A stretch of DNA of 64,000 nt from assembly GCA_022385755.1 (NCBI GenBank), contig MU278352.1, forward strand, positions 372,001 through 436,000, in the 5' to 3' direction. Positions 54,998 to 64,000 of this stretch are shown here, one piece after another (position 1 is the first letter of the stretch; every line of letters begins with the position of its first letter). Made by a program: the position numbers and the translations under genes. The notes under the pieces are model-generated. The model ran no database searches. It was given only the letters and a program-made list of their open reading frames with translations, and was not told where the DNA came from. Origin of the DNA: Trametopsis cervina (Eukaryota; Basidiomycota; Agaricomycetes; Polyporales; Irpicaceae).

Positions 54998-55747
54998 TTA
55001 GTACATGTATGTAGCTTCCAGATGGAACTGTATGACAGAGAATGGTATGACGCTGGATGGGAACAGTCGTTCGCTCTAAATTATGGCAGTTGATGACTGA
55101 ACTCGAGCAAAGATCGATGACACGGTTCATGTCGAGCATATGCTGGCCAGCAGCTTCTCGGCAGGCGATAGTGCATTGCAAAGTTCCTGGCTCATGCCAG
55201 ATAAGACACAATAGGGGTCCCAACTCTGCGCAGTCATGGGTGACATCGTTATCCTGGAGGCCAGGGTCTGCCCTACCTTCACCCGACACTCTCAAGAGTT
55301 CAACATATGCGCTTCTTCGCGATGCTCACACGCTGCCATATGACGGATAACAAAGCGCTTCGCGAGCATATGCTGCTTCATCGGAGTGAAGCTATGTTGC
55401 ATCAGCCTTGTTCTCAACGCTCGGACCACGGTAAATGAACGATCAACAGGGGCTGCGTCCCGTCATATTCGAACAGAATGGTCGCAATCGCGCCAATCCA
55501 GGCGCACTACTAACAGGAACGGGTCAGAACTTTGAGCTACGAGGCAGATTACAGTAAAGTTCCGTGGCAAAAGCGAGGTGGAGACGTGGACGTATCTAGC
55601 TGCGTCTACAATGGGAAGATGTGTCGCATTACATCAAACATTAATTCCGTACAGGCGAGCATACCCAGAGTCCGAGTTCACATATAATAATAACGTTGCA
55701 AAGAGATCAATGGTTCGTCGGGTTTGTCCTGCGGCATTAGCCGCCAG
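54998..55747. other. convergent spacer, no gene recognised
   Basis: About 750 bases between the stop codons of the PWWP-like gene (plus) and the apyrase gene (minus). Open frames overlap on both strands, none convincing. The segment should hold both 3' UTRs. Confidence 0.5.
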
Positions 55748-58037
55748 TTACATCACGCTACTGGCTCGTGAGAGCGGTCGGGGCATGAGAGTAGTCAGGT
55801 CCATTCTGGACGAGTTACGAGATCGTGAGGTGAGAGATGTGAGGCTGCCGTTCGCGACAAGGTTTACATTGTACAGCCGCGGAGAACCTGGTGTTGCCCC
55901 AGTGACATTGAAAAAGTCGGGGGGCGGGAACGACGGGGAACGTAGTACGGGAGAAGGCTGTCCAGACCGGACATTTGGCGAGGAAACCTGAATGGAGACA
56001 GGGCGTGGCTGTTGGCTACCGAGAGATGCAACGCGTCGAATGGGGTTTAGTAATTTGAAAACGCCACGTGACGTTGGGGAGGCAGGGCGTGAGGAAGGGC
56101 GAGATGATGGGGCTGTAGCCAGTGAATAGCCCTCTTCCATTGCATACCCATCAGCAATCCAGTCGCGGTCCCTTTTACGAATGAACCTGCGAGCAGCGCT
56201 GCGAACGCGATGCCGAAGACGCCAGAAGGCGACGACGACAAAGGTCATCATAAGCACGTAGAAGAGCAAACCCACGAGTGAGAAGCCCAAGGCGTGCCTT
56301 GTGAGAGAGGGCGGCAAGTGGGGAGACAGATGGTCTTCGATAGCGTCGAAGTTCAAAAACGGCGGCCGTATAGGCTTGACCGGGGAGTTAACAGCATTGG
56401 AAATATCATCAATAGGGTCGACCAGGGGGCGAGATAATTTTGAAGCAGCAGGAACCTCCTTACTGGCTTCCAACACCATCTTCCCCAGGGTCCAACTGAT
56501 GGCGATGTCTCCAACGCTGTCCAACGACTGGAATTGCGGCTTGCCGAGGCCTTTGTTTTCGGCTTGCTGTGCCACCTTCTGACCAGCTGTAGTGCTGTTT
56601 CCCCCAGGATCAACGATCCGTGGCAAGCCAATTCCTTCATGAAGCACATTTACCAGCCATGCCGCCTTGAAGCACTGCATCTGCAACCGGGATATCTCGA
56701 CTTTGTCCCCCCATTTGCCCGTTGAGACGACCTGGCCGTCTTTCAAGATTTCGCCATCCCCACCGAGGGTCCCCTTCTCCCTGGACGCTTGGTGCTCTTG
56801 CATAATGTGTGACCAGTCGCGCGAGCAGAACTCTGAAGCGGCACGCTCGTATTGGACGACATCGTACGGGCCCCCGAGCCCGAACACATGCTCCGAGGAG
56901 TACCAGTATTCCGAAACCCCGATGAAGTGTGAAACAGAAAAGTCGATAGGTGGAACATGGACGCCGTTGAATAGACAGGGAGCATCCGGACATGGAGCAT
57001 CTTTGTTCAACAGAGGAGCTGTCTGTCGTATACACTGTTCGAAAGAGCCTGTTCCGACCAGGGTGTGCGCTTGCTTCGAGTGGGAACTCGCGTGCGAGGA
57101 CTGCACGGGAGTTTCGTTCAGTCGCAGATCCCTTGGTAAGCAAGGGTCAGGTACCGTATCGCCACCGACGACTGTTGGGTGTGATAGACCACGGTTCGCT
57201 TCGTACTCGTTGATTGTCTTCCCCACATACCGCTCCCTAGCCTGGTTTGTCCCGTACCCAAGCCAAGTTGTGACGAAGACCTGGTGGTGAATCTCCTGCC
57301 CACCAAGGAGACGTAGCCGGACGTCGATGAGGTCGTGCGTCTGCTTGCGCTCTTCCTCACCAGGTTCGAAAGCTATCTGAGTGGATGCGCCTCCCATGTC
57401 CAGGAAACCGTACGTCGTCCTGTCGTGCCCGGCGCCGTTGAACCCGTCCATGAGATAGTTGACAGCTATCCAACCGAATAGTCCCTCCTCTTCTCCCGTG
57501 ATAATTCGCACACTGCTCCCACAGGGACCAACTTCCGACCGCTCCTCTATACGGAAATGCGAATGAAATTTAAGGAAGTCACATGTCGCCTGCAATACTT
57601 CAGCTTGCTGCGTGGGTGATAGTAGGCGCATGCCTGCCGTAGCGAGAAGGAACAGAGGTGTGTCGGGTTGTAGAGAGGGAGGTATTCGAGTTCTAGCGTG
57701 TTCGAGTAGAGGGGCCAGATACGACGCAACTCCGTCCGGGTGGTCTGCAAATGAGGATAACCCTGAGAGGGGAAGGAATGTCGATTAACCTATTAGAGTA
57801 TTGCATGCGATAGCAGAACGCACCTGGTTCTGCTTTAACGACCCAATCCTCCCCATCTCTCGTACCCTTCTCTACGGTCGGCAATGAATTATAGACCTTT
57901 TCTCCACCCTTCTCTCGCACTGTCCTTGCATCCTTCCAGCTGTATATTTGCAGCCTTGACCCGGATGAGCCTGCATCAATGACTATTCCAAAACGCCGGG
58001 ATGCTAGCCATGAGTCAACAGCAGTGGGAGGTGGCAT
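55748..58037 (-). CDS. YND1: Golgi apyrase, GDA1/CD39 family, YND1 type
   Basis: Two exons on the minus strand, 58037-57824 and 57762-55748, encoding 742 aa. The enzyme hydrolyses nucleoside di- and triphosphates in the Golgi lumen. This removes UDP and GDP left by glycosyltransferases so that nucleotide-sugar import can continue. Apyrase-conserved regions are seen in order. ACR1 is DAGSSGSR (residues 21-28), ACR2 LATAGMR, ACR3 TGEEEGLFGWIAVNYL and ACR4 FLDMGGASTQIAFEP. A single C-terminal membrane segment (LVGLLFYVLMMTFVVVAFW) follows the catalytic domain, and there is no N-terminal anchor; that is the YND1 layout, unlike GDA1. The cytosolic tail of about 140 residues is Ser/Pro-rich. A nucleotide-sugar transporter lies about 4.5 kb to the right, functionally related but not adjacent. 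Confidence 0.93.
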
Positions 58038-58365
58038 TTACCAACATCGACCAACGGAGGAATAAAAGAGAAACAGAGGACTGCGCGGAATATTGTGGTA
58101 GTCGAATGGATACACGCTGTGCACAGAGCTGGCGGCGGCAGTCAATGGTGCAGATGAACTTTAGCATCAAGTCCGCAATTGATCTTCTACTTATGGGCGC
58201 TAAATGCTATCCGCTCTTGGTGGTCGATCTTCCACTTTGCGAGTTGCTGATCAGTTTTGAACCACTACGAAGACCACGCCTTTGTACGATATAGCGGGTG
58301 GCTTCAATAATTGCGACGCAGTTTCCAACATCTCTTACGGAGGGTAGGACAAAGTACAAGAAGAC
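58038..58365. promoter_or_regulatory. divergent promoter region of YND1 and ELP3
   Basis: 328 bases separate the two start codons, which face away from each other. The sequence must carry both promoters. No distinct TATA or CCAAT element is convincing. Confidence 0.45.
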
Positions 58366-60622
58366 ATGGTGCAGAAAACGAAGACCGAAGGTGCGCCTCC
58401 GTTAGTTATCCTCTGCCGGATATTCCATTCTGAACAGTCACTTAGGGCCCTCTCAGGCCGAAACCCTCTTGCGAGTTACCTCTGGTATCGCTGCAGAGCT
58501 TGTCAAGGCCCACGATGCGAACCAAACAGTGTCATTGAATGAGCTCAGAACCAAGATGAGCAAAAAGTACGGCTTCGGAGGTGTACCCAGACTTGTCGAC
58601 ATCATCAGTGCCATCCCCGATGAATACAAGAAAGCGCTACTACCCAGGCTAAGGGCAAGGCCTATACGAACGGCTAGCGGGGTGAGCTAACCCTTCGTCT
58701 ATGCTCCTGTGCCTAGAACTCAACGCTGCACTCTAGATCGCAGTCGTCGCTGTTATGTGCAAGCCCCACAGGTGCCCGCATATAGCTATGACAGGAAACA
58801 TATGCGTGTGAGTGTATATCGGAATACTCATATACATTGATTTACCTCTTGCTAGTTACTGCCCCGGAGGACCAGACTCGGACTTTGACTATAGCACACA
58901 AAGTTACACAGGATACGAACCCACCAGCATGCGCGCCATACGGGCAAGATACGATCCGTATGAACAAACTAGAGGGCGTGTTGAACAACTGAAAAGTCTG
59001 GGACACAACGTCGACAAGGTACGTTCTCGCACGGATGGTGAGTCACTGTGCTAAGTGACGCAGGTCGAATTCATCGTGATGGGTGGAACTTTCATGAGTA
59101 TGCCGGAAGAGTACCGCAACAAGTTTATCGCACAACTTCACAATGCACTTTCTGGATTCACGGGAACTGACGTCGATGAGGCAGTGCGGTATGGTCATCC
59201 CCGAACTACCCATGCCAGACAAGCTCGCTCACTTCTGATCGTCCAGGTTTTCTGAACAGAGTAAATCGAAGGCCATTGGTATTACCATCGAGACCCGGCC
59301 AGACTACTGCTTGAGACCGCATCTTAGGTACGCCGCACATGCCCGGCGGTACCTCGTCTTCGCTCATTGTAGAACCAGCCAAATGCTTCGCTACGGTTGC
59401 ACACGGCTTGAAATAGGCGTACAATCTGTATACGAAGACGTCGCGCGTGACACGAACCGTGGACACACCGTCCGAGCAGTGTCGGAGTCTTTCCATCTTG
59501 CTAAAGATGCCGGTTTCAAGGTCGTGGCCCATATGATGCCAGACCTTCCCAACGTCGGAGTCGAGCGTGACCTGGAGCAATTCAAAGAATACTTTGAGAA
59601 CCCAGCCTTCAGAAGTGACGGTCTCAAAATTTATCCCACACTTGTTATCCGTGGCACTGGTCTATACGAACTGTGGCGTACAGGAAGATACAAGAATTAC
59701 ACCCCAAACGTCCTGGTAGATGTCGTTGCGAGAGTTCTCGCGCTAGTTCCACCCTGGACGAGGGTGTATCGGGTGCAGCGGTGAGTGCATACGGGCTATC
59801 TACGGTGCACTGCATGGTCACTGACTTCTCTTTCCACTGTAGCGACATCCCTCTCCCACTAGTGACCAGCGGCTGTGAAAATTCTGGGAACTTGCGCGAG
59901 CTCGCATTGAATCGCATGAAAGATTTTGGGGCAGAGTGCCGTGACGTTCGGTTCCGCGAAGTAGGGGTGCGTCAACTCTCCCAGCGCCCTCATTATCGTT
60001 CTTACTGAGCCCACCCAAAACTGCTCCCACATCCTCCCACATGGACTCTTGTTGTAGATCCATGAAATCCACCACAAAGTCCGTCCCGAGTCCGTGGAAC
60101 TGCTGCGAAGGGACTACACGGCGAACGGCGGATGGGAAACGTTCCTGTCTTATGAAGATCCTGAACGTGACATCCTTATCGGGCTGCTACGGTTGCGAAA
60201 GTGCTCAGACGAGGGAACGTTCCGCCCCGAATTGGTGAAGAAGGACGGAGATGAGGGCGGGTGCAGTATAGTGCGAGAGCTGCATGTGTACGGTACTGCG
60301 GTGCCTGTGCATGGGAGAGACCCGACCAAGTTCCAGCATCAGGTGCGTTAACACCGGCATGCCCGACGGAGAGTGTGCACCAATCCTGATGGGGCGAATT
60401 CACAGGGATTTGGCACGTTGTTGATGGAGGAGGCGGAGCGTATAGCTCGAGAAGAACACGGGAGTGTGAAGATTGCCGTCATTTCAGGTAAGAGTGCCGT
60501 ATGTTTCCATGCGAGACCGTGTTAACGTTGGCTGTGGCGATGCAGGCGTAGGAACGCGAGATTACTATCGACGATTGGGTTACGAGCTGGACGGGCCGTA
60601 CATGAGCAAGGCGCTGTCGTAG
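58366..60622 (+). CDS. ELP3: Elongator complex catalytic subunit (radical SAM and acetyltransferase)
   Basis: Eleven exons: 58366-58400, 58438-58681, 58737-58807, 58856-59018, 59064-59188, 59247-59327, 59379-59780, 59843-59966, 60058-60342, 60406-60487 and 60546-60622, encoding 562 aa (yeast Elp3 is 557). Elp3 starts the carboxymethyl modification of wobble uridine 34 in tRNA, using acetyl-CoA and S-adenosylmethionine. The radical SAM domain carries the 4Fe-4S ligands in [14 protein letters not shown] (C-x9-C-x2-C), then [47 protein letters not shown] and [20 protein letters not shown]. The GNAT domain shows [32 protein letters not shown] (acetyl-CoA loop) and [20 protein letters not shown]. 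The first exon is only 35 nt, and the start ATG is the only one that splices in frame to the conserved N-terminal helix. Confidence 0.96.
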
Positions 60623-60764
60623 CGCGATATGGTTAATGCGATGTATCCATACCACGCACATTATGTATCATTAATCAGTTCGGCACCGTGCGAGATACGA
60701 TCCAGAGTCGTTGACAGCCAGCGCACAAGTTTTTTTTTCAAAAAAGCCAATGACGCGAATGACA

Positions 60765-61955
60765 TTATTGCGAGCTCGAGGGGTCGGGCAGGACGACGGT
60801 ATGGAAATTGGGAAAGACGAGCTCTTCCTCGACCGTCTTCCGGATCACGTCCTGGATGAACCGCTCGACTCGCGTGACGTTCTTGAGCACATGCTTATCT
60901 GCCTGCCCAATCTCGCTCTCGATGAAAATCGACGGGAGGAGACGCTGGCCTACGGGCAGCGGCTTGCCCGGTCTACTCGTCTGGTGCACCGCGTCGTCGT
61001 CGTGCTCCGCGGGGGTAACCGCGGATGGAGGCGTGTCGCGCTTGTGCCGCTCGCCTGTGAGCGGGCCGTACGGGTCTAGATCGTCCAGCACGCAGAGGTG
61101 AACGCGTTTACGGTCGCCCTCGTACGCGATGGCGACCTCGCCATCGAATACGAGACCTGTAACGGAGAGCTTGATGGGCAAAGACATGAACATGGGAGAC
61201 GGATAGTTGATGAGCAGAGACGTCGTGAATGTGATGCGTAAGTTGGAGTGCCACGAGATGTGCAAGTGCAGCTGGAGACTCGGCTGAGGACTGCCTGCCT
61301 CCTTCGCTCCAGCAGTACCAGCAGTACCCGCAGCAGCGGGAGGCGGCGTCGGCTCCTCCTCCGGGATAGACGGCGTCGAAAGGTTCCTAGCGGGCGACGG
61401 CGGGTTATTCGTTCCCGCCCTCGAATGCAGTAACGACGCAAACGAATGGACAGGGTTCGGATTAAGCGGCGTCCTATACAAGGGCGACGCGAAACCCGTC
61501 GCGAACGGGAACGACGCCCTGAGGTCCACAAACGGTGCGCGCGAACCATACACGCCAGGCGAAGACGCAAAGAGGTCCGTGACGGGCCCGTGGCCGTAAC
61601 GCATGTGTGGGGGCGTGGGGTGGTACGCCGGGACCTCCTCGAGGAGACTGCGCGCGCGTGCAGCCTTGCGCGGGACCCACTCGAAGCCCTCTTCGTCCGT
61701 CGCGCCCTCGTCGACCTTCACAGTCTCCGGCTCGGCCTCGCCGTCAAGCTCGTCGTCCTCTAGGAAGTCGCGGTAGATGTCGCGCATGTCGACGAGCTCG
61801 ACGTCTGGACTTGCGGTGCCGAAGTCTAGCGCTGTTACCTCGATGGGGCCGATGAACGAGGGCCGGTTCGTGTTCGCTAACTGTCTGTTCAGTACTTCCA
61901 CCAGGGATGAAGACAGCGAGGAGTCGAGCCTGTGCCAGTCGAGGTCGATGGACAT
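60765..61955 (-). CDS. MDM12: ERMES complex subunit, SMP-domain lipid transfer protein
   Basis: Single exon, 396 aa. Mdm12 is the soluble SMP-domain subunit of ERMES, which tethers ER to mitochondria and passes phospholipids between them with Mmm1 and Mdm34. The N-terminus MSIDLDWHRLDSSLSSSLVE matches the family exactly in style (M-S-x-D-x-W), followed by IGPIEVTALDFGTASPDVEL and VDMRDIYRDF. A long Pro/Ser/Ala-rich insertion occupies about residues 100-215, as in many basidiomycete and other filamentous fungal Mdm12. The SMP domain resumes with LQLHLHISWHSNLRITFTTS, PIKLSVTGLVFDGEVAIAYE, and ends with SEIGQADKHVLKNVTRVERF, IQDVIRKTVEEELVFPNFHT. No membrane segment is present, as expected. The absence of introns is unusual beside its heavily split neighbours. 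Its stop lies 142 bases from the ELP3 stop. Confidence 0.95.
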   Translation of the reverse strand: MSIDLDWHRLDSSLSSSLVEVLNRQLANTNRPSFIGPIEVTALDFGTASPDVELVDMRDIYRDFLEDDELDGEAEPETVKVDEGATDEEGFEWVPRKAARARSLLEEVPAYHPTPPHMRYGHGPVTDLFASSPGVYGSRAPFVDLRASFPFATGFASPLYRTPLNPNPVHSFASLLHSRAGTNNPPSPARNLSTPSIPEEEPTPPPAAAGTAGTAGAKEAGSPQPSLQLHLHISWHSNLRITFTTSLLINYPSPMFMSLPIKLSVTGLVFDGEVAIAYEGDRKRVHLCVLDDLDPYGPLTGERHKRDTPPSAVTPAEHDDDAVHQTSRPGKPLPVGQRLLPSIFIESEIGQADKHVLKNVTRVERFIQDVIRKTVEEELVFPNFHTVVLPDPSSSQ

Positions 61956-62600
61956 GCTTGCTTTTCCTATAGTAGTGGGCGTACGAGATCAAAAGCACAA
62001 CTCAACTGTCAGTCAGGCGCAAGTGGTTGTTGCGATCGAGGCTCTTCCTTCCGGTCACTGATGATCCCGATCGCCGCACACCGACTCCCGACTCGCAAAA
62101 AGCAGCAAGTTACTGTGTGTTTGCTCAACGTCTGCCACGAGCAGAACGAACGGCCATTGCGGCGTAGAGGAAATTACAAGAAAGTGAAGGTAAGTCTAAC
62201 GAAAATGCGTACTCTAACTTTCGCTTCGCCGGGGGCGTGCATCGTGCATTAGTTTACCATCTCAAGGCAGCGCGAGGTAGGGGGGCGAAAAATGGCGCAA
62301 ACGAACGACGGAACATGGTAAGAAACGGGGCGGTCATGAACAGGTGTGTGCGTGGATGGGGTGTGGCTAAAATGCAAAATGGTGGTGCTGATAACTGGGT
62401 GTGCTAGATGTCGTGACGGGGGGCGGGCATTGTCTATCTGTCTGCAAAATGTCAGGGGCAGGGTCCAACCGTTTCGTGCGGGGGTATATCATAAGATAGG
62501 CTGAGTCGTAGTATATGAAAGAGGAGGAGGTGAAGCAGAGCAGGGCAGGGTCGTTCGCATCGCATCGCATGTCCAAACAAGCAAACAGACAACCGCTACG
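61956..62600. other. intergenic, MDM12 5' region and transporter 3' region
   Basis: About 645 bases between the MDM12 start and the stop of the transporter, both on the minus strand. It includes the MDM12 promoter and the transporter 3' UTR. I see nothing else. Confidence 0.5.
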
Positions 62601-63965
62601 TTATTGCCATCGCGAGCCCGGCACGTTCACGCTCAGTGAGCTGTGCGTTCTTGACGGGGGAGGGTACGGCGGTGTGGGGTTCGGAGAGGGTGAGCGCGAG
62701 GGGTAGGGGGAGCCGTACGGTGCGCTGAGGTACCTCGAGGTGTCCAATGTCTGACCGAAGTGTTCTTGTTCAGTCTTTTCGTCTTTCGATATGCCCAGGG
62801 CGGATGCGACGACGCGGGGGCTGCCATACGGTGACGATTGCCTTGACGAGAGCTGGCCGAGGATGGGCGCGTTCGGGCTGACCGGTGTAATGGGGTACGA
62901 GCTGCCCACCGCCTTGCCATTCGGAATCACGCTGGTAATCGCAATCAGCTCTTTGCCAGGCGGCTGGTTATACATCCATGTCGCAATCAGGACTGTCGTG
63001 GAACCAATGACAAAGGACGGCGTGATGCGGAAGCCGAAGAGCACGACGGAAGCGAGGAACGACAGAACGATGGACAAGCTTGTCGCGAAGCCCTTCATGA
63101 TGTTGTCCGAGTACTTGATGACTATAGCAGTGACTAGACCACCAAAGACTTGGATTGCCACCGTCGCCCAGGCCCATCCACCAAAGTTCTTGAGAAGGCC
63201 GGACATAATAGCGCTGGGCGAGTGCGGGTAGGGTGACTCCCAGAAGACGGGCAACGCTGCTGGGATGAGGGAGAACAGCGACAGCTGGACGTTGCGCACC
63301 CAGAGATCCGCTTTCGAGTTCTTTAGGACCATCTCGAAGTAGACTCCCGCAAGACCGGAGGTGAAGCAAGCCGCCGTGACAGCACCGAAGCCTTTGAGCG
63401 GGCTCATAATATGGATGTGCAACGGCGCGGAGTCGTGAGCACTGCCAACCGGGATGTTTTCAGGTTGCGGCACATGACCAGACGAGGTTTGAATCTGGAC
63501 AATTCCAACACCGATGGCAAGACAGGTCAACGCCAGCCACTTTGTCGAGCTCAACTTCTTCCGGAGCATCGCAACTGAAAACGCCGCTGTGGTGAGGATC
63601 TTCATCTGGTATGTCACCTGGAAAGTCGCCACGGGGAGATTGCTGATTGCCACGAACTGCAGAGAATTTTGCACCACGTAGAGAAGAGCCGGGATCGAAA
63701 GTTTCCAACAATCTTCACTGAAGATTTCCCTGCAGACCCGACGGAACGCTACCCAAACACCAACCGCGCTCCTCCCTGCCGCGTCAGATGAATTCAGGAC
63801 CCGCGCCAGTGCCACCACAAACGAGATACCGCCTTTGAGGAGCTCGTTCATGAGCACCGCCGTGGCAGGAGAGTAGGCTTGTGCTGTAGGTATTGACACC
63901 CTGGAGTAGTGCATCACTATCGACAGAGCAGCGTTTTGCACGGCTAGCGTGACCAAGCTGAACAT
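62601..63965 (-). CDS. nucleotide-sugar transporter, SLC35A (UDP-galactose/UDP-GlcNAc) family, 5' end incomplete
   Basis: One long exon is visible on the minus strand, at least 455 codons. It probably continues into an upstream exon beyond the right edge, because the family usually has a short N-terminus before the first helix and acceptor-like CAG sites lie at about 63955-63980. An ATG at 63965 could alternatively be the start. Members exchange UDP-sugar for UMP across the Golgi membrane. Family blocks are SLVTLAVQNAALSIVMHYSR (helix 1), AVLMNELLKGGISFVVALAR, SIPALLYVVQNSLQFVAISN, LPVATFQVTYQMKILTTAAF, GLAGVYFEMVLKNSKADLWV (the conserved Y-F/E-x-V-L-K motif), VIKYSDNIMKGFATSLSIVL and PSFVIGSTTVLIATWMYN. 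About ten membrane segments are present. A Ser/Pro-rich cytosolic tail of about 90 residues follows. Whether galactose or N-acetylglucosamine is carried cannot be read from the sequence. Confidence 0.9.
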   Translation of the reverse strand: MFSLVTLAVQNAALSIVMHYSRVSIPTAQAYSPATAVLMNELLKGGISFVVALARVLNSSDAAGRSAVGVWVAFRRVCREIFSEDCWKLSIPALLYVVQNSLQFVAISNLPVATFQVTYQMKILTTAAFSVAMLRKKLSSTKWLALTCLAIGVGIVQIQTSSGHVPQPENIPVGSAHDSAPLHIHIMSPLKGFGAVTAACFTSGLAGVYFEMVLKNSKADLWVRNVQLSLFSLIPAALPVFWESPYPHSPSAIMSGLLKNFGGWAWATVAIQVFGGLVTAIVIKYSDNIMKGFATSLSIVLSFLASVVLFGFRITPSFVIGSTTVLIATWMYNQPPGKELIAITSVIPNGKAVGSSYPITPVSPNAPILGQLSSRQSSPYGSPRVVASALGISKDEKTEQEHFGQTLDTSRYLSAPYGSPYPSRSPSPNPTPPYPPPSRTHSSLSVNVPGSRWQ

Positions 63966-64000
63966 ATGCACTGTGAGTCTGCTACACAATTTCGCGAGAC

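Noticed and set aside
1..64000. Secondary metabolite cluster, transposon or CRISPR array
   Set aside because: No core biosynthetic enzyme, no transposase, integrase or reverse transcriptase motif, and no regularly spaced direct repeats were seen. The gene set is housekeeping.

Overview
The window is nuclear DNA from a filamentous basidiomycete, most likely an Agaricomycete. Genes sit on both strands and are cut by many short GT-AG introns, mostly 50-65 nt. Intergenic distances are small in the gene-dense blocks. The predicted proteins are typical of that group: a SCAP-type sterol sensor, a PriB-like Zn2Cys6 factor, a Cdc4-like F-box/WD40 protein and a short GPI-anchored secreted protein. I see no bacterial operons, rRNA, CRISPR array or intact transposon. 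Exon boundaries were worked out by eye from splice sites, reading frame and known family motifs. All spliced models given here close in frame.

Layout. Positions 1-280 hold the 3' end of a plus-strand gene, possibly dynamin-like. A five-exon LOG-type phosphoribohydrolase follows at 589-1627. A conserved fungal protein of unknown function lies at 4481-6830 (minus). About 9 kb (6.8-15.9 kb) then holds no gene I can recognise. Glutathione reductase is at 15910-18066 (minus), followed by a gene-poor 2.7 kb. From 20.8 to 39.6 kb the window is gene-dense: SCAP (+), HAT1 (-), an unknown protein ending in a Zn2Cys6-like cluster (-), LSM14/SCD6 (-), PGS1 (+), D-aminoacyl-tRNA deacylase (-), a PPIL1-type cyclophilin (+) and a CDC4-like gene (-). 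A second gene-poor block runs from 39.6 to 46.6 kb. The last 17 kb is dense again: a PriB-like Zn2Cys6 factor (+), a GPI-anchored secreted protein (+), an unknown protein with two PWWP/Tudor-like segments (+), a YND1-type apyrase (-), ELP3 (+), MDM12 (-) and a nucleotide-sugar transporter (-) that runs off the right edge.

The genes do not form one pathway or biosynthetic cluster. They are mostly housekeeping genes, arranged in divergent pairs (LSM14/PGS1, DTD1/cyclophilin, YND1/ELP3) and convergent pairs (SCAP/HAT1, PGS1/DTD1, cyclophilin/CDC4, ELP3/MDM12). Shared themes are sterol and phospholipid homeostasis (SCAP, PGS1, MDM12), translation quality (DTD1, ELP3, LSM14), redox (GSR) and Golgi nucleotide metabolism (YND1 with the sugar transporter).

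The most notable signal is a pair of introns in the LSM14 gene. They are three times longer than usual, almost equal in length, and share about 100 nt of similar sequence, while the exon between them is unrelated. This resembles recent intron gain by an introner-like element.
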